This document shows, piece after piece, positions 1-8,496 of a DNA stretch of 64,000 nucleotides. Position 1 is the stretch's first letter. Each line of letters begins with the position of its first letter. Position numbers and translations under genes: made by a program. This stretch comes from Pelosinus propionicus DSM 13327 (GTDB taxonomy: Bacteria; Bacillota; Negativicutes; DSM-13327): contig NZ_FOTS01000012.1 in the NCBI RefSeq assembly GCF_900114615.1, forward strand, positions 64,001 to 128,000. Direction: 5' to 3'. The notes under the pieces were generated by a model. The model had not been told where the DNA came from. It saw only the letters and a list, made by a program, of their open reading frames with translations, and did no database searches.

Positions 1-792
1 GGAAGGCGGGGAATCTATCATTATTTTATTTTCACCAAGCCTGACAAGGCGCATTTATTTAGTGCATTAGGATTTAAAGAAGTTGGGCGGGCAGATCCAT
101 ATGCGGTGCTTTTAGAAGCTGGTATCGGGTCGATTGATTCGTATTGCAAGGAAATGGCTGCTTTGACAGCGCATCTGCCTTCGGGAAAAAGAGCTGGTTT
201 AGTAGTAAACTGCAATCCTTTTACATTGGGACATCAAGCGGTAATTGCTAAAGCATCTAAGGAAAATGCAGCTGTGGTGGTATTGGTAGTCAGTGAAGAA
301 GGATCGGTATTCCCTTTTGACATCCGACTTTCTCTGGTCAAGCAGGGGTTAGCAGATTATGATAACGTAGTTGTATTGCCTGGAGGTAAATATATTGTGT
401 CGGCGGCTACGTTTCCTGGCTATTTCACCAAGGGAAATGAAACGGTAATGGCTCAGACAAGGCTAGATGCTACTATTTTTGCTAAGCATATTGCGCCTGC
501 TATGGGGATTACTTGCCGGTATGTGGGGGATGAACCTTATTGCCTAGTGACAAAGGCTTATAACCAAGCGATGTTCGATATTTTACCGGAGCATCAGATT
601 GATGTGCTGGAAATGCCAAGGATCTCTGTTCACGGAAATGCCGTGAGTGCATCTAGAGTTCGAGAACTCATTCGCCAGGAAGGATGGGAGGCGATTCGTG
701 CATTAGTACCGGATACGACCTATCAATTCCTTTGCTCTCCTGCAGCAATTCCTATTATAGAAAAAATACAAAGTAGTATATCGAGACATTAG
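1..792 (+). CDS. citC: citrate lyase ligase CitC (5' end outside window)
   Basis: [Citrate (pro-3S)-lyase] ligase activates citrate lyase by acetylating the thiol of the prosthetic group on its acyl carrier subunit, using acetate and ATP. The frame is open from base 1 and ends with TAG at 790-792, so the N-terminus lies upstream; 263 codons are visible. The first part (SALGFKEVGR) is the tail of a GNAT-like N-terminal domain. Then comes the nucleotidyltransferase domain with NCNPFTLGHQ, the TxGH nucleotide-binding motif, and near the C-terminus ISVHGNAVSASRVRELI, the counterpart of the ISxT motif. Other citrate lyase genes are presumably upstream. No strong terminator follows; a 5-bp GC hairpin at about 876-888 is weak. 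Confidence 0.9.
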   Translation, partial: GRRGIYHYFIFTKPDKAHLFSALGFKEVGRADPYAVLLEAGIGSIDSYCKEMAALTAHLPSGKRAGLVVNCNPFTLGHQAVIAKASKENAAVVVLVVSEEGSVFPFDIRLSLVKQGLADYDNVVVLPGGKYIVSAATFPGYFTKGNETVMAQTRLDATIFAKHIAPAMGITCRYVGDEPYCLVTKAYNQAMFDILPEHQIDVLEMPRISVHGNAVSASRVRELIRQEGWEAIRALVPDTTYQFLCSPAAIPIIEKIQSSISRH

Positions 793-973
793 CGTATAAG
801 ATAGACTGTCAGGAATGAATATAGGGATTGAATTATTTCTTGTGAAGGTTCTTTACCTATATTCTATTTCTCGCGGCTGCTTTGCAGCGAATAACTCTTA
901 TTTTATGTATAGAAAGGTATATTTTTTGTTTGCGAAATAGAAAGAATTTTGCAATAAATGAAAAAGAATAATG

Positions 974-1002
974 TATACAAAATACAATTGCCGTGCTATA
1001 AT
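974..1002 (+). promoter_or_regulatory. sigma-A-type promoter of aspA
   Basis: TATACA (974-979), a 17-bp spacer and TATAAT (997-1002), with TGC just before the -10 (extended -10). It lies 31 bp upstream of the aspA GTG start, which has a GGAGG ribosome site at about 1019-1023. Confidence 0.6.
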
Positions 1003-1032
1003 CAAATAAAAGAATAGTGGAGGTGCTGTTTT

Positions 1033-2436
1033 GTGCGCATTGAGCATGATTTTCTAGGAGAAATACAAATACAAGATGAAGTTTATTATGGAGTACAAAC
1101 GACTAGAGCGTTAGAAAACTTTGTTATTACTGGACATAGAATGAATACTGATTTTATTGCATCTTTTGGTATTGTAAAAGCCGCGGCAGCCAAAGCTAAT
1201 ATGAGAACTGGTCGTATGCCAGTTAAAATTGGAAATGCAATTGTGCAAGCAGCGCAAGAGATTATTGAGGGTAAATTGCATGATCAATTTATCGTTGACT
1301 GTATTCAAGGTGGTGCAGGGACTTCGATGAATATGAATGCTAATGAAGTCATAGCCAATAGAGCACTTGAGATTTTGGGTGAAGCAAAGGGAAATTATTC
1401 GATTATTTCACCTAATAATCATGTAAATATGGCACAATCTACTAACGATGTTATGCCAACAGCTATGCGCATTTGTACGATCACAAAAGCTAAAAAGCTG
1501 ATTGCTGCATTAGAAGATATGGCCGTGACTTTTACTGCTAAAGGAGATAGCTTTAATCATATCTTAAAAATGGGACGCACTCATTTGCAGGATGCTGTGC
1601 CGATTACGCTCGGGCAAGAGTTTTATGCATATGCTGAAGCTACGAAACGGGCAATTAAACGCATTAAAGAAAATGTAAAGAATATGCATTTTGTAAATAT
1701 GGGGGCTACTGCTGTTGGTACTGGTCTCAATGCTGAGCCAGAATACATTGCCTTCGTAGTGGAAGAACTTTCTCGTCTAACAGGCGAAGAGATTCATTCT
1801 GCGGATAATTTAGTGGATGCCACTCAAAATACAGATCAGATTGCTGAATTTTCCAGTGCTCTCAAAGTTACAGCATTAGCATTTTGCAAAATTGCCAGTG
1901 ATTTGCGACTGATGGCATCCGGACCACGGTGCGGCTTGGGAGAACTTTCTCTTCCGGCAAGGCAGCCAGGGTCATCAATTATGCCTGGTAAAGTAAATCC
2001 AGTCATTCCGGAAGTTGTCAATCAAGTGGCATATCAAGTGATTGGTAATGATTTGGTTATTAGCTTGGCTGTAGAGAACGGGCAGTTTGAGTTAAATGTT
2101 ATGGAACCAGTTATGGCATATAATCTTTTTAATTCTTTAACAATCTTAACAAACGTAGTAAATACATTAAATCATAAATGTGTGAAAGATATTGAAGCCA
2201 ATGAAGACCGCTGTCGTGAGATGATTGATAAAAGTGTAGGAATTGTTACGGCGTTGTTACCGCATATTGGGTATGAACAATCTTCTGCAATTGCAAAAGA
2301 GGCTTTAAAAACAGGCGCATCTGTTAAAGAATTAGTTATTGCTAACGGCTTATTAACGGCTGCTCAACTGGAAATTATTTTATCACCAAGTGAAATGACA
2401 CAGCCAGGTATTGCTGGCAAACAATTCTTAAAATAA
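1033..2436 (+). CDS. aspA: aspartate ammonia-lyase (aspartase)
   Basis: Reversible deamination of L-aspartate to fumarate and ammonia; cytosolic homotetramer of the fumarase/aspartase superfamily. 467 residues, the usual length. The GTG start is set by a GGAGG about 10 bases upstream. Visible signatures: QGGAGTSMNMNANEVI (aspartase version of the first conserved region), NNHVNMAQSTNDVMPT, and the superfamily signature GSSIMPGKVNP with the mobile-loop catalytic serine. The aspartase form QGGAGTSMN, not the fumarase C form, decides the call. It stands alone with its own promoter and a downstream hairpin, just ahead of the fumarase and succinate dehydrogenase genes, so it likely supplies fumarate to them. 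Confidence 0.95.
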   Translation: MRIEHDFLGEIQIQDEVYYGVQTTRALENFVITGHRMNTDFIASFGIVKAAAAKANMRTGRMPVKIGNAIVQAAQEIIEGKLHDQFIVDCIQGGAGTSMNMNANEVIANRALEILGEAKGNYSIISPNNHVNMAQSTNDVMPTAMRICTITKAKKLIAALEDMAVTFTAKGDSFNHILKMGRTHLQDAVPITLGQEFYAYAEATKRAIKRIKENVKNMHFVNMGATAVGTGLNAEPEYIAFVVEELSRLTGEEIHSADNLVDATQNTDQIAEFSSALKVTALAFCKIASDLRLMASGPRCGLGELSLPARQPGSSIMPGKVNPVIPEVVNQVAYQVIGNDLVISLAVENGQFELNVMEPVMAYNLFNSLTILTNVVNTLNHKCVKDIEANEDRCREMIDKSVGIVTALLPHIGYEQSSAIAKEALKTGASVKELVIANGLLTAAQLEIILSPSEMTQPGIAGKQFLK

Positions 2437-2454
2437 ATGAAATGAATTTGGTCA

Positions 2455-2501
2455 ATTTACGGTCAAGAAGTACATTTATAGTGTTCTTTTTGGCCGTAAA
2501 T
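2455..2501 (+). terminator. hairpin after aspA, probable terminator
   Basis: ATTTACGG(T)CAAGAA pairs with TTCTTTTTGGCCGTAAAT across a short loop. No strong T-run follows on the + strand, so termination may be inefficient. Confidence 0.45.
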
Positions 2502-2615
2502 CTTATACGACTGCTACATATATAGCAGTGTTTAGAGAAAAATAAATATATATCGCAAATATTCTATAAAATTTATATTATTGTGATAGAGTGAGTGGTT
2601 TACCTGAAAAGTTTG

Positions 2616-2624
2616 TGATATAAT
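2616..2624 (+). promoter_or_regulatory. extended -10 promoter of the fumarase genes
   Basis: TGATATAAT (TGn-TATAAT) with only a poor -35, typical of an extended -10 promoter; 30 bases upstream of the fumarase alpha start. Confidence 0.5.
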
Positions 2625-2654
2625 ACACTTGAATATTAGAATAGGGGGATGAGC

Positions 2655-3500
2655 ATGCGTACAATTGAGGTAGAGCAAATTACTCAGGCAATAGCAAAGA
2701 TGTGCATGGATGCTTGCTATTATTTGTCCGAAGACGTGTATGATGCATTAGTGTCAGCTGGAAGAAAAGAAGAATCGGACCTAGGTAAGGAAATTATTGG
2801 TAAATTAGTAGAAAATGCTAATATTTCTAAAAATGAACAAAGACCTATTTGCCAAGATACAGGTATGACAGTAGTTTTTATGGAAATAGGACAAGATGTT
2901 CATTTTGTGGGTGGTAGCTTAGAAGAGGCAGTTAACGCTGGTGTTGCCAAAGGTTACACCGAAGGTTATTTGCGTAAATCTGTAGTGGCCGAGCCATTAT
3001 TTAATCGTAAAAATACCACCAATAATACTCCGGCGATTTTACATACTAACATCGTGCCTGGTGACAAAGTTAAAATTAAACTAGCACCTAAAGGTTTTGG
3101 CAGCGAAAATAAAAGCGCATTAAAAATGCTTGTACCTGCTGATGGTGTTGAAGGAGTAAAAAAAGTTGTTCTTGATACAGTAAAAACAGCAGGACCTAAT
3201 GCCTGTCCTCCGATGGTCATTGGTGTAGGTATAGGTGGAACGATGGAAAAGGCTACTATACTTGCTAAAAAAGCTCTCTTGCGTTCTGTTAACAAACGTA
3301 ATGATCATCCTGAGTATGCAAAGTTAGAAGAAGAATTATTAGAGATGGTTAACAAAACAGGTGTTGGTCCTCAGGGATTAGGCGGAGTAACAACTGCTTT
3401 AGCAGTAAATGTTGAATATTTTGCTACCCATATTGCGGGTTTACCTGTTGCTGTTAATATTAATTGCCATGCCACACGGCATGCTGAAGCTGAACTTTAG
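2655..3500 (+). CDS. fumarate hydratase class I, alpha subunit
   Basis: Catalytic N-terminal part of the oxygen-sensitive [4Fe-4S] fumarase/tartrate dehydratase family, interconverting fumarate and malate. 281 residues from this ATG; an ATG at 2649 is also in frame, but the GGGGG ribosome site sits only about two bases before it and seven before the chosen one. Visible: RPICQDTGM, which holds the first cluster-ligand cysteine, then RKSVVAEPLFNRKNTTNNTPA, NACPPMVIGVGIGG (second cysteine) and NINCHATRHAE (third cysteine region). The beta subunit starts 14 bases downstream, so the split two-gene form is complete. Tartrate dehydratase cannot be excluded from sequence, but the succinate dehydrogenase neighbourhood favours fumarase. 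Confidence 0.92.
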   Translation: MRTIEVEQITQAIAKMCMDACYYLSEDVYDALVSAGRKEESDLGKEIIGKLVENANISKNEQRPICQDTGMTVVFMEIGQDVHFVGGSLEEAVNAGVAKGYTEGYLRKSVVAEPLFNRKNTTNNTPAILHTNIVPGDKVKIKLAPKGFGSENKSALKMLVPADGVEGVKKVVLDTVKTAGPNACPPMVIGVGIGGTMEKATILAKKALLRSVNKRNDHPEYAKLEEELLEMVNKTGVGPQGLGGVTTALAVNVEYFATHIAGLPVAVNINCHATRHAEAEL

Positions 3501-3514
3501 GAGGTGTAGAGAAG

Positions 3515-4072
3515 ATGGCAGAAGTAAAACGTATTACCACTCCATTAACAAAAGAAATGGCTCGTTCCTTAAAAGCTGGTGATAGTGTGTTAATTACTGG
3601 AACGATCTTTAGTGCACGTGATGCGGCTCATAAGGTAATGACAGAAGCTCTTGATCGAGGCGAAACGTTGCCTGTAGATTTTACAAATCAAATCGTATAC
3701 TATTTGGGACCTACGCCTGCAAAACCAGGAGATCCTATTGGTTCAGCTGGTCCGACCACTGCTGGACGTATGGATAAGTATACACCCCAAATGATTGAAC
3801 AAGGTCTTAGTGGAATGATTGGTAAAGGATACCGCTCTCCGGAAGTAGTGGAGGCCATGAAAAAAAATAGTACTGTGTTCATGGTAGCTATTGGTGGTGC
3901 AGCAGCTTTGATTGCGAAAACCATTAAAGCCTATGAAGTATTAGCATATCCTGAATTGGGTGCAGAGGCATTGGCTAAGCTTACAGTAGAAGATTTCCCT
4001 GCAATTGTAGCGATTGACTGTGATGGCAATAATTATTACGAAGAAGGACAAAAGCCTTATCGTAAAATATAA
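3515..4072 (+). CDS. fumarate hydratase class I, beta subunit
   Basis: C-terminal-type swivelling domain of class I fumarase, completing the active site of the subunit encoded just upstream. 185 residues, normal for the split beta subunit. Recognisable segments are LKAGDSVLITGTIFSARDAAH, GPTPAKPGDPIGSAGPTTAGRMD (substrate-binding loop) and MVAIGGAAALIAKTIK. GGAGG lies just before the start, overlapping the end of the alpha gene, so the pair should be cotranscribed and translated together. About 300 bases without a gene follow before sdhC. Confidence 0.92.
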   Translation: MAEVKRITTPLTKEMARSLKAGDSVLITGTIFSARDAAHKVMTEALDRGETLPVDFTNQIVYYLGPTPAKPGDPIGSAGPTTAGRMDKYTPQMIEQGLSGMIGKGYRSPEVVEAMKKNSTVFMVAIGGAAALIAKTIKAYEVLAYPELGAEALAKLTVEDFPAIVAIDCDGNNYYEEGQKPYRKI

Positions 4073-4139
4073 TTGTCAAATTGAGTTATAGAGCGCTCTT
4101 GAGTCGGACAAGCTAAAATAGCTGAAAAGTGTTTATAAA

Positions 4140-4223
4140 CAGAAAGGGCCAAGGTGCACTTAGGAGTACTGCTGATAAAGGAGAAGCCTAGGGCTGCTTG
4201 GCCCCATAAGATAAAACTTTCTG
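4140..4223 (+). promoter_or_regulatory. nested three-tier hairpin upstream of sdhC
   Basis: Three nested complementary blocks: CAGAAAG (4140-4146) with CTTTCTG (4217-4223); GGGCCAAG (4146-4153) with CTTGGCCC (4197-4204); CTTAGG (4159-4164) with CCTAGG (4187-4192, one G-U). The stem is too elaborate for a simple terminator and no T-run follows. It may be a cis-acting leader RNA of the sdh operon, or a small intergenic repeat element. No riboswitch family was recognised. Confidence 0.5.
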
Positions 4224-4320
4224 CTTCGTAAAACGACATATGCGAATAAATTCACATTTATGTAAAATTATTAAAGGAAAAAGTGATGCAATGTCGAAAT
4301 AGCTTTATTTGTACAGTGTG

Positions 4321-4341
4321 TTGGTATGTATTTTATACCAA
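4321..4341. promoter_or_regulatory. perfect inverted repeat before sdhC, possible operator
   Basis: TTGGTAT, seven bases, ATACCAA; it ends 28 bases before the sdhC ATG. Arm length and spacing suit a dimeric repressor or activator site; it does not match FNR, Rex or cre consensus sequences. A short mRNA hairpin is the alternative. Confidence 0.4.
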
Positions 4342-4369
4342 CTATGTAAATATTACAGGAGGTAAAAGC

Positions 4370-4984
4370 ATGAAGAATTTTGATTTTTGGATTCGTCGTA
4401 TTCATTCTCTATCTGGTGTTATAGCATTGGGTGCATTTTTATTGGAGCATATATTTACTGTATCAACAGTAATGGGGGGCCCTGCGAATTTTGATAAATC
4501 CGTAGCGGCACTTGCAGCTATGCCTTTTTTGGTTCCAATTGAAATAATCGCAATCGGACTACCAATTGCTTTTCATGGCATTTTAGGTGTAGTGTATGCT
4601 TTAAAAGCGAAAAATAATCCACTTCGTTATGGTTACTGGAACAATTGGATGTTCTACTTACAACGCATTACTGCTTATATTGCCTTTATTTTCATTATCT
4701 GGCATGTATGGACATTGCGTATTGTCGGTAAAGCAATGGGTGGTCACTTAATTGGCTATGATTTTATGCACAAGGTGTTATCCGACCCTCTAACTTTTGG
4801 ATTTTATGTAATTGGTTTGTTATCTTCCGTCTTTCATTTTACCAATGGTTTGTTTGGTTTTTCAATTACTTGGGGAATCGTATCAGGACCACGCGGACAG
4901 CGTGTCGTGAGTATAGCAACCTTGGCATTATTTGTACTCATTTCTAGTGTAGGACTTACAGCTCTTACGCATTTTGTGAAATAA
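4370..4984 (+). CDS. sdhC: succinate dehydrogenase cytochrome b subunit SdhC
   Basis: Membrane anchor of the succinate:menaquinone oxidoreductase / fumarate reductase complex, of the B. subtilis type with a single polytopic subunit binding two hemes b. 204 residues (the B. subtilis protein has about 202). The ATG at 4370 follows AGGAGG at the right distance; the frame is open further upstream but lacks a ribosome site. Five hydrophobic segments are visible, with candidate axial heme histidines in RRIHSLSG, LLEHIF, AFHGIL, IWHVW and VFHFTNG. Start of sdhCAB: sdhA follows after 22 bases, sdhB after 17 more. Needs menaquinone and heme, for both of which genes occur later in the window. Confidence 0.93.
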   Translation: MKNFDFWIRRIHSLSGVIALGAFLLEHIFTVSTVMGGPANFDKSVAALAAMPFLVPIEIIAIGLPIAFHGILGVVYALKAKNNPLRYGYWNNWMFYLQRITAYIAFIFIIWHVWTLRIVGKAMGGHLIGYDFMHKVLSDPLTFGFYVIGLLSSVFHFTNGLFGFSITWGIVSGPRGQRVVSIATLALFVLISSVGLTALTHFVK

Positions 4985-5006
4985 TTTAAAGTAAGGAGAG
5001 AGCTTA

Positions 5007-6758
5007 GTGAAAAAGAAAATTATAGTTGTTGGCGGCGGTTTATCCGGCCTTATGGCAACACTTAAAATTTGTGAAGCTGGCGGAGAAGTTGAATTATTCT
5101 CGTATTGCCCCGTAAAACGTTCTCATTCCCTTTGTGCACAAGGCGGTATGAATGCTTGTATGGATACTAAGGGGGAAAATGATTCTGTCCATGAGCATTT
5201 TGATGATACTGTTTATGGTGGTGACTTCCTTGCTGACCAGACAGCAATAAAAGGCATGTGTGAAGCCGCTCCGAAATTAATTAAAATGTTTGATCGTATG
5301 GGTGTTACATTTACTCGTACTCCAGAAGGCTTACTTGATCTTCGTAATTTTGGTGGTCAGAAAAATAAGCGTACTTTATTTTCTGGTTCCACAACAGGTC
5401 AGCAGCTTCTTTATGCACTTGATGAACAAGTTCGCGCATGGGAAGTAAAAGGTGCTGTTAAAAAATATGAATTCTGGGAATTCATTAAAATTATTAAAAA
5501 TAAAGAAAATGTTTGCCGTGGTATCGTAGCACAAGACATGAATTCTATGGAAGTAAGAGCTTTTCGTGCTGACACGGTTATCCTTGCAACAGGCGGTCCT
5601 GGCATGGTATTCGGTAGATGTACTGCTTCGACAATCTGCAATGGTTCAGCAGTATCTGCTGTATATCAGCAAGGCGCTCTTATTGGTAACCCTGAATTCA
5701 TTCAGATTCATCCAACAGCTATCCCTGGTTCAGATAAAAACCGTTTAATGTCTGAAGCTTGCCGTGGTGAAGGTGGACGTGTTTGGGTTTATAAAGATGG
5801 TAAACCATGGTATTTCTTAGAAGAAATGTACCCTGCGTATGGTAACCTTGTACCTCGTGACGTAGCATCTCGTGCTATTTACGATGTATGCGTAAATCAA
5901 AAACTTGGTATTAATGGTGAAAATAAAGTATATCTTGATCTTTCCCATATTCCTGCAGATTATCTTGAGCGTAAATTAGGCGGTATTTTGGAAATTTATA
6001 CGGAATTCGTTGGCGATGATCCACGTAAAGTTCCAATGCAGATTTATCCATCTGTTCACTACTCTATGGGCGGCATCTGGGTAGATGCAAAACATAACAC
6101 AAATATCCCTGGTCTTATGGCATCTGGTGAATGTGACTATCAATACCACGGTGCAAACCGTCTTGGTGCAAACTCACTTCTATCCGCTGCTTATTCTGGT
6201 ACTGTTTCAGGTCCGGAAGCTATGCGCTGGGCTAAAGAAGGCGAAAAAGGTTCCGAACTCACTGACGAAGAGTTAGCAAAAGCTGCAAAAGAATGTCGTG
6301 ATGAGTACGAAGCTATTTTAAAAATGAGTGGATCGGAAAATGCGCATGAACTTCATCATGAACTTGGTGATTTAATGAACCAGTACGTCACGATTGAGCG
6401 TGTGAACAAAGACCTTGATTATTGTTTCGACGAAGTAAAGAAAATTCTTAAACGTTGGGATAATATCGGTATAGTTGATAAAGCAGGCTGGGCAAACCAA
6501 GAAGGTATGTTCGCAAGACAGCTTCGCAATATGATTCTTTACGCTTTAGTTGTAACAAAAGCAGCACGTATGCGTGATGAAAGCCGTGGGGCTCACTACA
6601 AACGCGAATTTCCAACCCGTGATGACGAACGCTTCATGAAAATAACAATTGCTGAGTATGATCAGGCAACAGAAGAGCCTAAGATCAGTTATGATGATTT
6701 TGATCATTCATTGGTTAAACCCCGTCCACGTAACTATGCTGTTGCGAAGAAAGAGTAA
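5007..6758 (+). CDS. sdhA: succinate dehydrogenase/fumarate reductase flavoprotein SdhA
   Basis: FAD-containing catalytic subunit. GTG start after AAGGAGAG; 583 residues. N-terminal dinucleotide fold VVGGGLSGL; the covalent FAD-histidine signature RSHSLCAQGG lies around residue 40; the substrate region HPTAIPG and the capping-domain segment with SEACRGEGG follow; HYSMGGIWVD, SGECDYQYHGANRLGANSL close the FAD domain. Direction of catalysis cannot be told from sequence; with aspartase, fumarase and a presumed anaerobic lifestyle, fumarate reduction is as likely as succinate oxidation. Codon usage is noticeably cleaner than in neighbouring genes, as in a highly expressed gene. Confidence 0.95.
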   Translation: MKKKIIVVGGGLSGLMATLKICEAGGEVELFSYCPVKRSHSLCAQGGMNACMDTKGENDSVHEHFDDTVYGGDFLADQTAIKGMCEAAPKLIKMFDRMGVTFTRTPEGLLDLRNFGGQKNKRTLFSGSTTGQQLLYALDEQVRAWEVKGAVKKYEFWEFIKIIKNKENVCRGIVAQDMNSMEVRAFRADTVILATGGPGMVFGRCTASTICNGSAVSAVYQQGALIGNPEFIQIHPTAIPGSDKNRLMSEACRGEGGRVWVYKDGKPWYFLEEMYPAYGNLVPRDVASRAIYDVCVNQKLGINGENKVYLDLSHIPADYLERKLGGILEIYTEFVGDDPRKVPMQIYPSVHYSMGGIWVDAKHNTNIPGLMASGECDYQYHGANRLGANSLLSAAYSGTVSGPEAMRWAKEGEKGSELTDEELAKAAKECRDEYEAILKMSGSENAHELHHELGDLMNQYVTIERVNKDLDYCFDEVKKILKRWDNIGIVDKAGWANQEGMFARQLRNMILYALVVTKAARMRDESRGAHYKREFPTRDDERFMKITIAEYDQATEEPKISYDDFDHSLVKPRPRNYAVAKKE

Positions 6759-6775
6759 GAAGGAGGTAGATAATA

Positions 6776-7534
6776 ATGGCAGAAACAAAGAAAAAAGTAC
6801 ATTTTATCATAGAAAGACAAGATGGTCCTAATTCACAACCCTATACAGAAGAGTTTGAAGTTGACTATCGCCCTGCGCTAAATGTTGTTGCATCTCTTAT
6901 GGAAATTCAAAAGAACCCAGTAACAAAAGATGGCAAAAAGACAACTGCTGTTGTTTGGGAATGTAACTGTCTGGAAAAAGTTTGTGGCGCTTGCATGATG
7001 GTGATCAATGGTAAAGCTCAACAGGCTTGTGCTGCTCTAATTGATCATCTGGAGCAACCAATTCGTTTAACTGCTGCTAGAACCTTCCCTGTTGTCCGTG
7101 ACCTTATGATTGACCGTTCGGTAATGTTTGAAAGTCTAAAAAAGATACACGGATGGGTAGATGTAGATGGAACCTGGGAAGTTCATAATGATGCTCCGCG
7201 TCAAAATCCAAAGACTGCAACGATTGCTTATGAAATTTCTCGTTGCATGACTTGCGGTTGCTGCATGGATGCTTGCCCAAATGTAAATCAGAGTTCTGAA
7301 TTTATCGGACCTGCTCCTATGGCGCAAGCACATCTCTTTAATTTGCACCCAATTGGTGAATATCAGAAAGAAGAGCGTCTAGATGCTTTAATGGAAAAGG
7401 GCGGATTAGCAAGCTGCGGTAATAGCCAAAATTGCGTACAAGCATGCCCTAAAGAAATTAAGTTGACTGAGTATATTGCGAAATTAAATCGTGACACGAA
7501 TAAACAAGCACTTAGAAACTTGTTTAATAAGTAA
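6776..7534 (+). CDS. sdhB: succinate dehydrogenase/fumarate reductase iron-sulfur subunit SdhB
   Basis: Carries electrons between the SdhA flavin and the SdhC hemes/quinone. 252 residues, ATG after GGAGG. The N-terminal ferredoxin domain has the [2Fe-2S] motif ECNCLEKVCGAC followed by a fourth cysteine in QQAC; the C-terminal domain has CMTCGCCMDACPNV and CGNSQNCVQACPKEI, which supply ligands for the [4Fe-4S] and [3Fe-4S] clusters. Last gene of the sdhCAB operon. No convincing strong terminator follows; only a 5-bp stem and a short T-run at about 7593-7614. Confidence 0.95.
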   Translation: MAETKKKVHFIIERQDGPNSQPYTEEFEVDYRPALNVVASLMEIQKNPVTKDGKKTTAVVWECNCLEKVCGACMMVINGKAQQACAALIDHLEQPIRLTAARTFPVVRDLMIDRSVMFESLKKIHGWVDVDGTWEVHNDAPRQNPKTATIAYEISRCMTCGCCMDACPNVNQSSEFIGPAPMAQAHLFNLHPIGEYQKEERLDALMEKGGLASCGNSQNCVQACPKEIKLTEYIAKLNRDTNKQALRNLFNK

Positions 7535-7622
7535 GCCAGTATAGACGTCATAGGAAGATCTCATATTTCTACAAAGTAATTAATTTACCCTTAAGATATT
7601 TGCAGATCTTTTAAAAATGTTA

Positions 7623-7695
7623 TTGACATAATAAACTAATTATGTTATTATAGTATTTGTGAGTTGGCTGTAGCCGAGGAAATTGCTCGGCTACA
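7623..7695 (+). promoter_or_regulatory. promoter with a hairpin at the predicted transcript 5' end
   Basis: TTGACA (7623-7628), 17 bp, TATTAT (7646-7651). About 16 bases after the -10 begins a perfect 10-bp inverted repeat, CTGTAGCCGA (7668-7677) with TCGGCTACAG (7686-7695), extendable by G-U pairs. No T-run follows. This is a second promoter ahead of the tRNA operon or that of a small RNA. Confidence 0.5.
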
Positions 7696-7740
7696 GTTGA
7701 TTTATGAGTAAACATAAAAAAATACTTTGAAAAAAAGTGT

Positions 7741-7769
7741 TTGACAATTTTACTGGAATATATTATAAT
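7741..7769 (+). promoter_or_regulatory. consensus promoter of the tRNA Pro-Gly-Arg operon
   Basis: TTGACA (7741-7746), 17-bp spacer, TATAAT (7764-7769): a perfect sigma-A consensus, 15 bases before tRNA-Pro. Confidence 0.85.
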
Positions 7770-7784
7770 AGATAATGTGATTAA

Positions 7785-7861
7785 CGGGGCGTGGCTCAGC
7801 TTGGTAGAGCACCTGGCTTGGGACCAGGGGGTCGCAGGTTCGAATCCTGCCGCTCCGACCA
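7785..7861 (+). tRNA. tRNA-Pro(TGG)
   Basis: Cloverleaf with acceptor CGGGGCG/CGCTCCG, anticodon loop CTTGGGA (anticodon TGG), T-arm GTTCGAATC and encoded CCA. First gene of a three-tRNA operon. Confidence 0.97.
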
Positions 7862-7885
7862 TTAGAATTAGTATTTAATTTATCT

Positions 7886-7959
7886 GCGGGTGTAGCTCAA
7901 TGGTAGAGCGCTAGCCTTCCAAGCTAGTTACGAGGGTTCGATTCCCTTCACCCGCTCCA
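7886..7959 (+). tRNA. tRNA-Gly(TCC)
   Basis: Acceptor GCGGGTG/CACCCGC, anticodon stem CTAGC/GCTAG with loop CTTCCAA (anticodon TCC), T-loop GTTCGATTC, encoded CCA. Confidence 0.97.
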
Positions 7960-7977
7960 TTTATTTCAAAAAAATAT

Positions 7978-8055
<78 letters not shown>

Positions 8056-8496
8056 TGAATTCAATGGCTCTAGCGTTTACGTTAGGGTCTTTTCTGTGTT
8101 TATAGGCTAAGTTTCTGCAATAGAAGAAAGTTCTGCATTTCAAAAAGAACTAGGTGACAGTGATATTGCACTGAGCCAATGACTTCCATAAATCGCCTGT
8201 GTTGAATTTTAAGCAGTGTTCCATAGGAATATATCAAAGGCTTCTTTAGTGATAATTGGAGGCACAGAATACAAGGGATAATAGCCTATGAATTGCAGAA
8301 ACTGCCCATAGTTCTGCTGGTGAATTTCTAAGGGTACAGTGATATTTCTATTCCTAACATGGGAGCTTGCATGCCCATAAGTGGGCATAGGTATACAGGG
8401 ATAACTTTGTACTTAATACAGTTACCCCTTTTTCCACTGATTACTACTTGTGGTTACCAAATGACCAGTACTGACGGTGAGTCAAAGGTTTATATG
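8056..8496. other. non-coding left end of the element with repeats
   Basis: No credible gene. It holds a weak hairpin CTAGCG-TTTA-CGTTAG (about 8074-8089) with TCTTTT that may now serve as terminator of tRNA-Arg; a 31-bp dispersed repeat (8181-8211); GGGTACAGTGATATTT (8332-8347), a relative of the repeats near 23.7 and 27.0 kb; a TGCCCA-TAAG-TGGGCA hairpin (8372-8387); and TACCAAATGACCAGTACTGA near 8456, which recurs almost identically near 11749. Confidence 0.6.
8181..8211 (+). repeat. 31-bp dispersed repeat, copy 1
   Basis: Begins GACTTCCATAAATCGCCTGT. Matches 27138-27168 with one difference, matches 13137-13167 in inverted orientation with four central differences, and in part 20346-20366. 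Confidence 0.85.
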
